From NCBI RefSeq assembly GCF_002277815.1, contig NZ_NKJI01000019.1, positions 62,001 through 126,000 on the forward strand: 64,000 bases of DNA, in the 5' to 3' direction. Below are positions 45,711-55,894 of the stretch, one piece after another. The notes below the pieces were generated by a model, which ran no database searches, was not told the DNA's origin, and saw only the letters and a list, made by a program, of their open reading frames with translations. Source of the DNA: Pseudomonas sp. ERMR1:02 (GTDB lineage Bacteria; Pseudomonadota; Gammaproteobacteria; Pseudomonadales; Pseudomonadaceae). Both the position numbers and the translations under genes were made by a program. Position 1 is the first letter of the stretch, and each line of letters opens with the position of its first letter.

Positions 45711-45776
45711 TCGCGGGCAAGCCTCGCTCCTACAGGGGCGCGCATTCCCCTGTAGGAGCGAGGCTGCCCGCGAAGG
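45711..45776. repeat. REP inverted pair (compact)
   Basis: Two opposed REP units with a very short middle, followed at 45893 by a single further unit, occupy the 3' side of the glutaredoxin-like gene. Confidence 0.85.
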
Positions 45777-45813
45777 CGTCAGATCAAACAACACAAATCC
45801 CGAAAAAAATAAT

Positions 45814-45834
45814 AAACCGGCCCATGGCCGGTTT
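45814..45834. terminator. Bidirectional hairpin in the 45.8 kb intergenic region
   Basis: A 9-bp perfect stem (45814-45822 with 45826-45834, loop CAT) has A-runs before and T-rich sequence after it. Confidence 0.6.
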
Positions 45835-45892
45835 ATTCGTTTCTGCGCTTACGCCGTTTTCGCCGCCGCAGCCTGACGCTACGCGATCCATT

Positions 45893-45917
45893 GTAGGAGC
45901 GAGGCTTGCCCGCGAAG
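45893..45917. repeat. Single REP unit
   Basis: One unpaired unit reading TGTAGGAGCGAGGCTTGCCC lies in the purine permease upstream region. Confidence 0.75.
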
Positions 45918-45989
45918 GGGCCAGATCAGGCGATATATCCCTATTGCCAAACTTTTCGTCGACAATACCAAAAACATTATTTGCTTTAT

Positions 45990-45999
45990 TTGTATACAA
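45990..45999. promoter_or_regulatory. Palindromic operator candidate TTGTATACAA
   Basis: A perfect 10-bp palindrome about 130 bases upstream of the purine permease start, in an AT-rich stretch that is a plausible promoter. It is identical to the site at 55789 upstream of puuE. It fits the TNGT-NN-ACNA style of GntR/FadR-type operators. Confidence 0.55.
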
Positions 46000-46127
46000 A
46001 AGCATAATCCACTTCGTGCGAGTTTCTGACCATACGGTCAACAAATCGCAAGCACCTCAAAGGGCCGCTGCCACCCTCACGGATCCGGCCCTGGAAATAA
46101 AAATAAAACTCTTGAGGAGTACTCGCT

Positions 46128-47476
46128 GTGGAAAGCCGCAAATCCGAAGCATCGACGCTGGATCTCTCGCCGCCTTTACGCAATGGCTTGCTGGAGCGCA
46201 TCTTTAAACTCAGCTTGCATGGCACCACGGTGAAGACCGAGTTGATTGCCGGTCTGACTACCTTCATCACTATGGCTTACATCATTTTCGTCAACCCCAA
46301 CATCATGGCTGACGCCGGGATTGACCATGGTGCGGCGTTCGTCGCCACCTGCATCGCCGCGGCACTCGGTTGCCTGTTGATGGGCCTGTACGCCAACTGG
46401 CCGGTCGGCCTGGCGCCGGGCATGGGCCTGAACGCGTTCTTCACTTATACCGTGGTTGGAACCATGGGCTACAACTGGGAAACGGCCCTGGGTGCGGTGT
46501 TCGTGTCCGGCGTGTTGTTCATGATCCTGACCTTTTCCAGGATCCGCGAATGGCTGCTCAACAGCATTCCGGTCAGTCTGCGCTTCGCCATGGGCGCCGG
46601 CGTCGGTCTGTTCCTGGGCCTGATCGGCTTGAAAACCGCCGGCATAGTCGTCGATAGCCCGGCAACTCTGATCAAACTGGGTTCCCTGCGCGAGCCTGGA
46701 CCGCTGTTGGCCGCCATCTGCTTCCTGATGATTGCCATACTCAGTTACCACAAGGTGTTCGGTGCGATCCTCATCAGCATCATCACCGTAACGCTGGCCG
46801 GTTGGGGTCTGGGCCTGGTGCATTACGAAGGGATCATGTCGGCCCCGCCGAGCCTGGCCCCGACCTGGATGGCCATGAACCTTGCCGGCGTGTTCAACGT
46901 CAGCATGATCAGCGTGGTGCTGGCCTTCCTCTTCGTACACATGTTCGACACCGCCGGCACCTTGATGGGTGTGGCCCAGCGCGCCAACCTGGTGGGCGCT
47001 GACGGACGTATCGAAAACCTCTCCCGCGCCATGAAGGCCGACAGTGCGTCCAGCGTATTCGGTGCGGTGGTCGGTGTCCCTCCAGTAACAAGCTACGTGG
47101 AAAGTGCCGCTGGCGTAGCGGCTGGTGGTCGGACTGGTCTTACCGCCGTGACCGTAGGTGTGCTATTTATTGCTGCCATGTTCTTCGCTCCGCTGGCCGG
47201 CATGATCCCGCCTACGCCACCGCCGGTGCGTTGATTTATGTGGCAATGCTGATGATGGGCGGCATGGCCCACATTGAATGGGACGAAGCGACCGACAGTA
47301 TTCCGGCGATCGTGACCGCGATCATGATGCCGCTGACTTTCTCGGTCGCCGACGGTATCGCGCTGGGTTTCATCACCTATGTGGCGCTGAAGGCCGGCAC
47401 CGGCAAATACAAGGAAATTTCTGTCAGCCTGTGGGTGCTCTGCGCGATCTTCATCGCCAAGTTCATCTTCTTGTAA
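46128..47476 (+). CDS. AzgA-type NCS2 purine (adenine/hypoxanthine) permease, one frameshift
   Basis: Restoring a G at 47210 gives a 449-residue permease with about 12-14 membrane helices. Diagnostic AzgA-like blocks include TTFITMAYIIFVNPNIM, GPGMGLNAFFTY-type (GMGLNAFFTYTVV), HMFDTAGTLMGVAQ and SYVESAAGVAAGGRTGLTAV. It should import adenine, guanine or hypoxanthine with protons. It starts at a GTG with GAGGAG ahead of it. It stands alone, upstream of a terminator. Confidence 0.88.
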
Positions 47477-47500
47477 ACACGCGGCACACGCTCGAAAACA

Positions 47501-47528
47501 GCCTCACCCCGTCGGGTGAGGCTTTTGT
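47501..47528 (+). terminator. Rho-independent terminator after the purine permease
   Basis: A 9-bp stem (47501-47509 with 47514-47522) is followed by TTTTGTG, 25 bases past the stop. Confidence 0.82.
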
Positions 47529-47545
47529 GTAAATGGAGGAAAGTG

Positions 47546-48175
47546 ATGAGTCTGGAAACCTGGCTGCTGTTCAGCGGCGCTGCGCTGATTGTTATCCTGA
47601 TCCCGGGACCACTGTCTTTGCTGATGATCAGCAACAGTCTGAATTACGGGTTGCGCCGTTCTTACCCGGCGTTTCTGGGGGGCGTGTTTGCTTCGATCTG
47701 CCTGTTGAGTGCTTCCGCATTGGGATTAGGCGCGTTGTTGCTGGCGTCGGAACAGCTGTTCAGCGCGCTGAAAATAGTCGGTGCGTTGTACTTGTTCTAC
47801 CTCGCCTGGCAGAGCTGGCAACAATCGCGTCAGCCTTCCCACGGCGCCGAAGTGCCTCAGGCTGCACCGGTGCCGCGCTTTCGCGCACTGTTCGGGCGGG
47901 CGTTCGTGCTGGGCGCGAGCAACCCTAAAGACATTCTGTTTTTCGCCGCTTTCCTGCCGCAATTTTTGAGCGCCGAACAAGCGTTTCTGCCGCAGCTACT
48001 GGTGATGATTGCAACCTGGACGGTGCTGGATCTGCTGTGCAAGATCGCCTACGGACTCGGCGCCCACGGCGCAGCCAGGTATTTGCGCTCGGGCAAAGGC
48101 CAGAGCTGGTTCAACCGGATCAGTGCCGGTTTGTTCGGTGGCGCTGGCGCTGCCTCGCTGTTGAGCGGGCACTGA
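47546..48175 (+). CDS. LysE/RhtB-family amino acid exporter
   Basis: A 209-residue inner-membrane protein with six helices. The family signatures are PGPLSLLMISNSLNYGLRRS near the N-terminus and GASNPKDILFFAAFLPQF in the middle. It exports amino acids or related metabolites; the substrate cannot be assigned. ATG 47546 was chosen (MSLETWLLF) with GGAGG just before it; the frame runs ten codons further upstream over the terminator. Confidence 0.9.
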   Translation: MSLETWLLFSGAALIVILIPGPLSLLMISNSLNYGLRRSYPAFLGGVFASICLLSASALGLGALLLASEQLFSALKIVGALYLFYLAWQSWQQSRQPSHGAEVPQAAPVPRFRALFGRAFVLGASNPKDILFFAAFLPQFLSAEQAFLPQLLVMIATWTVLDLLCKIAYGLGAHGAARYLRSGKGQSWFNRISAGLFGGAGAASLLSGH

Positions 48176-48391
48176 AGGCTCGCTTGATCAGCCTTTAAGG
48201 TATCGACCTTCTCGCCCATCCCGGCAGATTGAAGCCGTGGATGGGCTTGCGCACCTCCCCCCCCGATATAACGCTGAATGCATCGTCATCGGCAGAAACA
48301 TACGCCATACATAGTTATCGCAGTCTGACCGTCACGCTTGCATAAAGTTTGGGCCAACGTTTTTCAAAACAGCCCTTACAAGGAAGCGCGT

Positions 48392-51300
48392 ATGTCGCAA
48401 CTCTTCACGTCTGCTGATGCAACAGACTACGACTCGATAAAAGTCTCGGATATTGATCCGCCTACTTTGCCCGCAGCCGATCAGGAGATTGCCGATTTTA
48501 TCCGCAGCAAACGCACGACAGCCCCCAAGGACCAGCCTCCCCGAAGCGCCAATAAACGGGAACGGGTGCTGCGAGCCCTGGATCAGCACTACGGACCGAT
48601 CACCCTTGGCCAATTTACGGTCAGCCGCCTTGAGCTTCATCTCATGAATGCCACGGTTCACGGCGAGCCGCTGGATATTGGTAACACCAACTTTCGCCGC
48701 ACAACGCAGGCATTTATCGACGGCTTGCGACTGAACCCCGCGGATGTCGAAAGTCGTATGTGGGCAAGTGGCACCGTTGGCGACTACACGATACCGAGCT
48801 TGTTGTTCGAGATTGCCACTCATCGTTCAGTAGATGCTCCGCCACTGTTTAACGAGGCGCAAACCAGCCATACACAGAAGATCGACAGGCTCCTGCAAGC
48901 TGCGCAGAAACTGGATATTCGCGATACCCGCCTACCCGAAAATGTCCCTGGCTGGGTCAACAAACAAAAAAGCAAAGTCGTTAACAGCATGGGCGTCGGA
49001 CTTCAGGCATTCGGCATCTACAGCGGCTTGATGGGTATTTGCGATGCCATCAAAACCGGTAATCGCACCGAAGCGGCGATCAGTGCGGGCGCGGTGGTGA
49101 CGGAACTTGGTTCGCTGATCATCGAACGAGGCCTGGTGAAAACCGCTCAAGAGCTTATTGAAACCAGCGCACGTATCTACCAGGGTTTTGCCAAGACCCG
49201 ATTTGGCCTGTATCTGTCGCGAGCAGCAGGGTTGATCGCAGGCGCGCTGACCCTCCCCTTCGACATCTACTTCGCGATCAAAGCGTTGAACGACGCCTCC
49301 CAGACCACCGGCAAACAAGCCCTGGATCACTACGTCGCTGCCGGCATGAACCTGACCAGCGCCGCATTGACCCTCATTCTCGGTACCGCGGCCCTGGCCG
49401 GCTTCGCCCACGCCGGCCCATTGGGCATCGCAGCGGCGGCCATTTTGATCACCGGATCACAGATTTACAGTGCCATTCGCCAGGTAGACGACATCGACGA
49501 TTACATTGAATTGAGCGTCGATGAACGTCTCGTCACCGGGTTTCTTGCGTTTGTGAACCAAAGTGCACCGCAGCGTATTCAGGACCGCTACAGCATCGCC
49601 CTGACCCTGGACCAGCACTCGAAAATGCTCACCAGCAGAGCTCGAAAGTGGCTCGACGGACAAATGAAAGACAGCATTGAGGCCATTGTGAACGGCAAGG
49701 TGGATGTTTCACTGAAGGCCGCTCAAGTGTTCTGGTTCGAGTGGGATGCACAAGGACGCGAGTCAACGCCTTCAAAGGAAATCAAGGCGCCACTGGTTGA
49801 GGATGGAAACGACACCATCGACGCCCGCAATGGAATTCCTTCGAATCTTCCCGGGGTGGTGAAGGGAACACGCGGTGAATCGAAAGCAACGCTTTGGCTG
49901 TTGGGAGGCGGGAAAGACACCGTCATCGGCGTCGAGAACAAGCCCAATCATTTCAGCTACGGCACAGGCTCCAAGCATCTGACGGGTGGTAAAAAGGATG
50001 ATCACTTCCTATTTGCGGGGGCGGTGCAGACGCTCAAGGCGCCCGCGCCTGTCAAGACAGACGCCCATCTTCTGGGGGGCGACGGCGACGACACGCTGGT
50101 GTTTCAAGGCCAGTTGCAAAGCCAGGATGTTTCTACACACATCGGCTTTGAGATTGATCTGGAAAGCGGCCGGATATGCCTGCTGAGCAATATTGATTCG
50201 ACACCCCCTGCCCCCTCACAACTCTGGAAAGTATTGAAAACGTCGAGACACTTTCCGGTGCAAGAAACATCGTGAAAGGGTCAGCCAAAGCGAACCGAAT
50301 CGTTTCCAGAGGCCAGGACCGAATCCACGCAGGCGCTGGTGATGACACGATTTATCTGCTGGGAGGTTATGCAACCGCTGCGGGTGGTACAGGCAAGGAC
50401 CAGTACTACATTGCCCACAAAAGCGGCACCGTCACTATCAAGGAGGAGGCAGGAGAAGAAAGCCTGATCATCATGGACTGGCCGTTTGAAAGCATTCAGA
50501 AATGGTCCGTTGAAGACACCTCACTGGTGGTCTCGTCTCTGTGCGGAAAAGATGGAGAGTGGCCAGAGAGGAAACTAATCATCAAGGACGTTTATAAATC
50601 AGTGGGCAACAAACACTTGTTTCAGGAACAGAAAATGCGTTTTTTGACCCTGGACGGTTTTCAACTCGCCCCTGACTTTCCCGATGAATTGAACGGTGCA
50701 AACAATCACAGTATTGAAATCCTGATTCTGGTGAAAGGAAAAAGGCCAGCCCCCATGATCATCACCAGCCCTGAACATGAAATGACTTCCGGCAGATCTT
50801 CGCACTTCTTCATTGATCGAGACATTAACCAAACCCTCTTGAAATTTATTGAAAATGACCAAAACAATCTGAAAACCATTCATATCGATTGCGACAGCGA
50901 GGAACTGACTCACACGCAAGCCACCTACACAGTTCAAGTCAACACTCGAAACAGCAATGACTACCTGGCTTACAGTGACTTCAGCTTGCAGTTGTTCTTC
51001 AAAAACAAAACGATAATACTTGAAAACCTTGTAACAACCTCATCCGACTCCTATACGAACATTCGCGACACTTCATATATGGTTAAAGGACTGAGGTTGA
51101 ATCAGGCGTTAAACTTAACGATGCGCGACGGAGTGTCGTTTCGACTAAAACCTCCTTCACTCAGTTATTTTGATGACGTAAACAGACCGGGTTTCAAAAA
51201 GTTAGACGGCCATTACATGCTGGAAAAACGCGCAGGCAGTTACTTATTGCTCTCCCCTGAGGACAGCAGAGCCACAGAGCTTGGCCAGCACCCGCAGCGT

Positions 51301-51648
51301 GTCGAAATTCCTGCGCACGTGCAAAACAAGATTACGCTGCTCGAAGGGAAAGGCTCGACCTACCATATCCATTTCTACGCGGACACCCTGATTCGAATAT
51401 CCACTCCCGGTGCATTTACAAAAACATCCAACGCATCGACGTGGTACTTCTATTCAAGGTACCTGGACCCGGCAACGATCCGGTTATCGGGTAAAAAATT
51501 GCTGCTAGGACGCACGATCGTCCATCTTCCCGAGTACAAGAATGATGATACGCCCGTCGAGGAGATTTTTGTAATTACTGCCTCAGGTGTTATGTATGCC
51601 GTCGACCTGATATTCGAACAGGTCTACCTCTACCCGACGAAACAATAA
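48392..51648 (+). CDS. Large toxin-like protein: TcdA/TcdB-pore-like region plus RTX-like repeats, one frameshift
   Basis: Adding one C at 50211-50215 unites two frames into about 1085 residues. Residues 1-190 are mostly soluble. Residues 200-365 hold hydrophobic helices (VGLQAFGIYSGLMGICDAIK, AAGLIAGALTLPFDIYFAIK, then a long AGPLGIAAAAILI stretch) that strongly recall the translocation region of large clostridial toxins and Mcf/FitD toxins. Residues about 505-675 hold three Gly/Asp calcium-binding-like repeat clusters (for example HLLGGDGDDTL and IHAGAGDDTIYLLGG). The last about 400 residues I do not recognise. There is no N-terminal enzymatic toxin domain and no signal peptide. AAGGA precedes ATG 48392. 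DNA after 50.7 kb is clearly AT-richer. Confidence 0.75.
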
Positions 51649-51711
51649 CACCTTAATCGTCCACAACATTCATTACACAGACTCAATTGATATAATTAAT
51701 GGAGTAACAAC

Positions 51712-53319
51712 ATGGGCATGAAGCCGCCGAAGAAAGTTGCAAAACCCAATACACCGGACGCAAACCAGCCGGTTAGAAATGCCTCCGCCGAGGACGCCAC
51801 AACACCTCGACTTAATTTGCCCGAAACCGGCATTTCCGAGCCCACCACCAGCTCATCGGGTAGCCGAAGGCCGGAAAGCGAATCGGACAACATCCCAAGA
51901 GAACCGCAGGTCACGGTGGCCGACGTTTCCCCGTCAGGGGAATCCACAACCAGCACAGGTGGCGCGACATCCGACATCAACTTTCTCCCGTCTCTTCTGG
52001 TCGCGACTTTATCCGCGCCCCTTGCCAACGGATTACGTCACGGCAAACGCCAGACGACTTATGCAGAAATCGAAAACGAAGGTATCACCCTTGTCCGGCT
52101 TAGCGCTGATGGGGAATATCAGGCGTCTTCGGCAAATGAGCTGAACGCTTCAGGCCCGGTACTCGAAAGGATCGCCGGAACGACGTTCTGGCGCAGGAAA
52201 AACACCGACATTGCAGACGACCAACAACCCGCAAGCTCGACGGACGAACAACCTGGCCCGAGTACGCGCAAGCGGCCACGCCTGGATGAAGGCGCCGGCA
52301 ATCTGGCCGAAAAGCATCCACTTCTCGTAGAACTTCTCTTGCACCCCACTTCTCCCCTGGATCTGTCTTCAGCGTTATGGTGAAGCTGGGGAAGTTCGAC
52401 AAAGCCCCATTCGGTGGAATCCCTGGAGATCAACGGCCTTCACTATCGCGTCGTGCCTCAAGGATCGCCGGAGCGCACTGGAATTGCCTTTTTGGAACAC
52501 CCTCGATTTTCACCTTCACGCTATGAAGCTTTCGAACAGATGCTGCATGACGATCCATCATTGCAACCCAGATGGGCAGTCAAAAAGAATGGCCAGTGGG
52601 AAGTGTTGGAGAATCGCTTCCCATTCGATAAGAGCTTGACCGGTTACGTGGCCGAAACCTTCAGGGATTTCTCGGATGCTTCATTAAATGACGTCGCAAG
52701 AACCCTGTTTAACCGGGCCAATCATTCCGACGTAATCAACAGCCAGGGCCTGATGGTCTTGAAGCAGACTTTTCGCAATTGGGCCGACGCAAGCAGTGCT
52801 CGCATCCCTCGACAGGAACTGGCCGACCCGCTGTTGATGCTGCCGGTCATCACCAGAACGACCAACACAGGGTGGTTGGCGCTGCCCCCTTCCGATGCCG
52901 CTGGCGCATTGCGGCGACTGGACTTCGCCCCTAACCACTTCTCTACGGAGTGGAACAACTTTAATGCTGACCCTTCCAATTACAACCTCAAGCGGTTGGT
53001 AGGCAGTGTGCTGGTGCGTAACGGGTACGAAGCGTTTCCTTTGACGATCGAACACCGCGGACCAACGCTGGTTTTCACCCGCGCAAACCACGATACCGTT
53101 TTTTTCCTGAAACTCGGTCGTGTCGATGGCTATGCGATCAGGGACATCACCCCACCGGGCAATGAACTTTCCGATCCAAACCTGACAGCCCGGATCGGCG
53201 TGCCAGCACGCACAGCACTGCTCACTGCTTACGCTCAGAACAAAGTTGTCTGGCTGCTTGGCGGAACCCAGACAACCAGTTCGGGATGGCAGTCGGTTTT
53301 TATCATCCGCGAAGGCTGA
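51712..53319 (+). CDS. Toxin-locus partner A, hypothetical, with an in-frame stop
   Basis: The frame reads 223 codons to a TGA at 52381-52383, then continues in the same frame to 53319 (535 residues if read through). The N-terminus is Pro/Ser/Thr-rich and disordered. Residues about 110-165 contain a small domain (ITLVRLSADGEYQASSANEL, then LERIAGTTFWRR) shared with partner B. A basic TRKRPRLDE motif lies near residue 185. The C-terminal 300 residues match partner B (LADPLLMLP; TLVFTRANHDTVFFLKLGRV). The stop falls where B has Lys in PWKNWG. GGAG precedes the ATG. I do not recognise the C-terminal domain. Confidence 0.65.
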
Positions 53320-53329
53320 CATTACCTTT

Positions 53330-53356
53330 GATCTCGCCGGTGTCGACGGCGAGATC
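53330..53356 (+). repeat. Hairpin between partners A and B
   Basis: A 10-bp perfect inverted repeat (53330-53339 with 53347-53356) with no T-run lies 10 bases after partner A. It may reduce, but need not stop, transcription into partner B. Confidence 0.55.
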
Positions 53357-53425
53357 CCTCCGGCAATTTATCCAATCATAAACATTCATTCGAAATCACG
53401 CGGATCTTAAACTGCAGGTTTAACC

Positions 53426-55001
53426 ATGAGCCCAAAACACCCCATTCGACCCAAAGCCCCAGGTTCTTCAAACGAAAGCACCCCTGTCAGGCGCGACACA
53501 ACACTGGACAACTTACCCAGACGCCCTGTCAACCCACAGAACCCCGTCCCGGATCAGGCGCACGGACATCAATTCCCGGACACTACCCGCCTACCGGATG
53601 TCCAGCCTTCGGTGACCGACATAATCGACCTCCCGGCCGGGACACAGCTCAGCCGCGTCATCACCGAACAGCCGATAAGCAATTATTATCTGGCGCCGAA
53701 ACTGGTAGAAAGATTGCCCGCCCCCGATCCGGAAACCGCCATTCGATCAATTATTTCCGGGCGCCAGTATGTCGATCTTACAGACGGCGCGACCATTGCT
53801 TTGGGCAAAGACCTGGAAGGTCATTTCCGGGCCAGGCAGATGACAGAGTTGGTGCCTTCCGGTCCACGACTTGAACGGGTGGAAGGAACGCTCAAGTGGC
53901 GTCGGGTTCAGCCCGAAAGCGTGAGCACGGAGGATTCGGAACTGATCGTCACGCGGGACCGGCTGCCGGATGATGAGCGTGAAGAAGCGGGACCCTCCAA
54001 GCGGCCTCGCCCAATCGATGATGCCGAGTCATCCACCGATCCCTGGAAAAACTGGGGGATCGGCCCTCAACATGCTTCGCCCGACGATGTCACCATCGAT
54101 GGCGTTCGCTACAAGACACTGCCGCGCAGTGACGCACCCGAGCATCCGGTTGTTTACATCAAGAACTCTGAACATCTGATCTACGACTTTGATTTGATGC
54201 AGCGCGTTCTCACTCGAGATATTCAGCAACAGCCCGAGGTGCTATTCAGATTCCGCCGACCCACCACTGGAAAATCGATCCGAATCTGCCTTTCAGGGGA
54301 ACACTGACCGACTATGTCGTCACTTATTTTCCGGAGCTGTCAGCACGTTCTGTTCTGGATGTCGCCAGACAACAGTTTTGGCTCGCCAATGGTTCCGATC
54401 ACGCAACAGGCATCGGGCTGACGACCCTGAGGCAAGTATTCAATGACTGGAAGACCAGTGGCCTCACTCCAAGGCCGGATATGGCTGATCCCCTGCTGAT
54501 GCTCCCGATAGTGCCGATGTCTCCAGGCAAAGGGACTGCCCGCGTACTGGAACTCCCTGTCCTGGCCGATCATGCGCCTTTGCAGCGATTGACCTTCGAT
54601 CCACGCAAATTCCGTGAGGAGTGGCAATACTTCACCACGACGCAGTATGCCGGCGACATCAAGCGATTCATGGCCAGCTTGTTGACGCGCCACGGTTACA
54701 CCGTATTCGAGCCCACCATCGCCCAGTCTTATCCAGCGCTAGTGTTCCAGCGCACAGGGCACGATTTTGTGTTCTATATGACCCTGCATCGCGTTCACGG
54801 CAAAAAATTCATATCCCATCGACCAGCGATCAGGGTTTCGCCCCTCACAGGTTGCTGGAGCTGATTGGCCTGGCGGCCATGCGCGCAGTTCATAACGCCC
54901 AAGCGGCCAACAAATTGATCTGGCTAAAGGGCGGGAATCAGATTTCGACAGATCGCCCGGATTCGGTTTTCATCGTGCGATCCGATGATCCAAGGAACTG
55001 A
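53426..55001 (+). CDS. Toxin-locus partner B, hypothetical, two frameshifts
   Basis: Adding a C at 54260-54262 and one at 54823-54824 gives 525 residues, nearly the length of partner A. The N-terminus is Pro-rich and disordered. Residues about 110-170 hold the shared small domain (TIALGKDLEGHFRARQMTEL, then LERVEGTLKWRR). KRPR lies at residues 192-195 (AGPSKRPRPIDD). The C-terminal domain (MADPLLMLPIVP; PALVFQRTGHDFVFYMTLHRV; KLIWLKGGN) is homologous to A. No catalytic motif is recognisable. It is probably co-transcribed with the toxin-like gene. Confidence 0.68.
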
Positions 55002-55011
55002 AACGTCGAGC

Positions 55012-55038
55012 GAAAAAAAGCCCGCAGTGTGAGCGGGC
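55012..55038 (-). terminator. Rho-independent terminator after hiuH
   Basis: A 6-bp GC stem (55020-55025 with 55033-55038) is preceded on the plus strand by seven A, giving a U-tract on the minus strand. Confidence 0.75.
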
Positions 55039-55097
55039 GAAAGACCAAAGAAGCTATATGCGCAGTCGCTTCCAGGGTGAGGCAGCTGCTTGGGGGA

Positions 55098-55451
55098 TCA
55101 GCTGCCGCGGTATGTGGAATAGCTGTAGGGAGAAATCAGCAACGGCACGTGGTAGTGGTCCTGCTCTGCCGAAATGCCGAAACGCAGCACCACGACATCG
55201 AGGAACGCAGGTTCCGGTAGCGGTACCCCACGGGCGCGGTAGTAATCGCCCGCATGAAACTGAACCTGATAGACCCCGGTACGGTAGTCATCACCTTGCA
55301 GCAGCGGTGCATCGACACGGCCATCGCTGTTGGTTGTCGCGGTGGCGACCAATTCCAGCTGCGAACCTTCAACGCGGTACAGCTCGACCTTGATCGAGCT
55401 GCCCGGGCAACCGTGTGCAGCGTCCAAAACATGTGTAGTCAAACGTCCCAT
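55098..55451 (-). CDS. hiuH: 5-Hydroxyisourate hydrolase HiuH
   Basis: A 117-residue transthyretin-like protein. It starts MGRLTTHVLDAAHGCPG (family His motif), continues with a GRVDAPLL central block, and ends in the diagnostic C-terminal YRGS. It hydrolyses 5-hydroxyisourate made from urate, the second step of urate breakdown. It is divergent from puuE. ATG 55451 gives the family start; a 25-codon upstream extension is not conserved. It has no signal peptide. Confidence 0.92.
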   Translation of the reverse strand: MGRLTTHVLDAAHGCPGSSIKVELYRVEGSQLELVATATTNSDGRVDAPLLQGDDYRTGVYQVQFHAGDYYRARGVPLPEPAFLDVVVLRFGISAEQDHYHVPLLISPYSYSTYRGS

Positions 55452-55582
55452 TGATTCTGCGCGCCTGCCTGCGTGGAAGCAGTCAGACCTCGCGCCTCCC
55501 GAAGTCAGTTGAAAAGGAGACCGCACCGTTTCGAAGCACGAAAAGCTGCGGCGAGCGACTGATTAAGACACTTTCCAAAAAA

Positions 55583-55592
55583 TTGTACACAA
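55583..55592. promoter_or_regulatory. Operator-like palindrome variant TTGTACACAA
   Basis: One base from the TTGTATACAA palindrome, in the hiuH-puuE divergent region about 130 bases before hiuH. Probably a second binding site of the same regulator. Confidence 0.45.
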
Positions 55593-55788
55593 TAAAAACG
55601 ACATTTTTACCACCGTTAACGCCACCCCTTTATTTTCGGGTGATTTACTGCCGAAGCACACGATTGCTGAACCTTGTAGCCATTAGCTGACCAACCAGGC
55701 AGGTTTCTTGCAGAATCTTCCCAATAGCATGCAAAGACGACCGTTAGCGAAAAATGCAGAAAATCAGGCTTACAAAGTGAATATAAAG

Positions 55789-55798
55789 TTGTATACAA
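55789..55798. promoter_or_regulatory. Palindromic operator candidate TTGTATACAA
   Basis: A perfect palindrome about 97 bases upstream of puuE. The 443-base hiuH-puuE region (55452-55894) is AT-rich and holds this site and its variant at 55583, and no gene. Confidence 0.55.
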
Positions 55799-55894
55799 TC
55801 AGCCCATCGCTGTGACGCCAGCCTGACTTTTCATCCGTAGGCGCGCCACACAACCCTGACTTTGTATAAGCCACGAATAAGAAGGAAGACTGCA

